NCBI GenBank assembly: GCA_964017145.1
Contig: OZ024843.1
Coordinates: forward strand, 2,099,001 to 2,163,000
DNA: 64,000 nucleotides
Source: Agrocybe praecox
Lineage: Eukaryota; Basidiomycota; Agaricomycetes; Agaricales; Agrocybaceae
Direction: 5' to 3'
This document shows positions 63,737 to 64,000 of the stretch, piece by piece. How positions within the stretch are numbered: position 1 is the stretch's first letter; each line of letters opens with the position of its first letter. Below the pieces are notes generated by a model that saw nothing but the letters and a program-made list of their open reading frames with translations, did no database searches and was not told where the DNA came from. A program made the position numbers and the translations under genes.

Positions 63737-64000
63737 CTCCTGAATGTGCGCAAGTTCTCGAATTCCAATTCCTAGTCTCGTCCTGACTCCTAGTCCTTTT
63801 TTTGTTTTGTTTTGCGGTTTGGTTTGGGTTGAAAACGCGATACGTCACAATATGCTACATTCACGTGATCTTGTCACTGAAACCTTGATGCTTGTATTTA
63901 TTTGTGGTCGTGGCCATGGTGGCACCGAAATTACTCAGACATCCGAACCTGTCATTACGTGACTGTTTTTTTTTTCCTCCCCCTTTTTCGATTTCGATTT
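63737..64000. other. Right-edge noncoding sequence
   Basis: Contains oligo-T and pyrimidine tracts (63797-63830; 63965-64000), a CACGTG at 63862-63867 and a trailing TTTCGA repeat-like end. It could be the promoter of a gene lying beyond the window. No coding signal. Confidence 0.35.

Overview
This is a gene-dense stretch of nuclear DNA from a mushroom-type basidiomycete (Agaricomycetes). The signs are about 30 protein genes on both strands with almost no spacers, many 45-70 nt introns per gene with short GT(A/G/T)NGT-like donors, an F-box gene with the LPPEIL...SIFEECV opening, a DUF6533-type seven-helix protein, and the gene content of a filamentous dikaryon (Dicer, ENA-type ATPase, Zn2Cys6 factors). 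No tRNA, rRNA, transposon ORF, CRISPR array or prokaryotic signal was recognised. All assignments come from reading translated exons by eye. Spans run start codon to stop codon, introns included.

Layout. 0-2.4 kb: 3' part of UTP12 (ribosome biogenesis). 2.6-3.5 kb: secreted double-psi beta-barrel protein, divergent from a Zn2Cys6 regulator (3.9-7.4 kb). 7.7-11.4 kb: a trans-sulfuration-type PLP enzyme, then a two-RRM protein with an RS-like tail. 11.6-16 kb: three endomembrane genes in a row, LOA1-like acyltransferase, TVP38 and the ER Qa-SNARE UFE1. 16.5-18.3 kb: F-box protein. 19.2-21.4 kb: 1-Cys peroxiredoxin and proteasome alpha2. 22.2-23 kb: small Zn2Cys6 protein. 23.8-31.6 kb: aldehyde dehydrogenase and ENA-type sodium ATPase. 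32.1 kb: COX8. 32.5-38.5 kb: a Dicer-like gene. 38.9-46.6 kb: an uncharacterised protein with an ankyrin-like motif, a small membrane protein, FAF1, a Ser-rich protein and a double zinc-ribbon protein. 46.8-55 kb: EDEM mannosidase, APT1, RPS1, ATG10, acetyl-CoA acetyltransferase. 55.2-62.5 kb: DAL5-type transporter, an uncharacterised nuclear-looking protein and a seven-helix DUF6533-type protein. The last 1.5 kb has no confident gene.

Most genes are ordinary housekeeping functions and I see no biosynthetic or defence cluster. The strongest unusual signal is the Dicer-like gene. Its two RNase III domains keep their acidic catalytic residues, while the helicase domain is full length but appears to have lost Walker A, the DECH box, the TAS motif and the motif V/VI signatures, which suggests an ATP-independent Dicer. 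Smaller oddities are a 518-nt intron and a 12-nt microexon in the aldehyde dehydrogenase, a tandem duplication in the Ser-rich protein, and two decayed-looking coding fragments.
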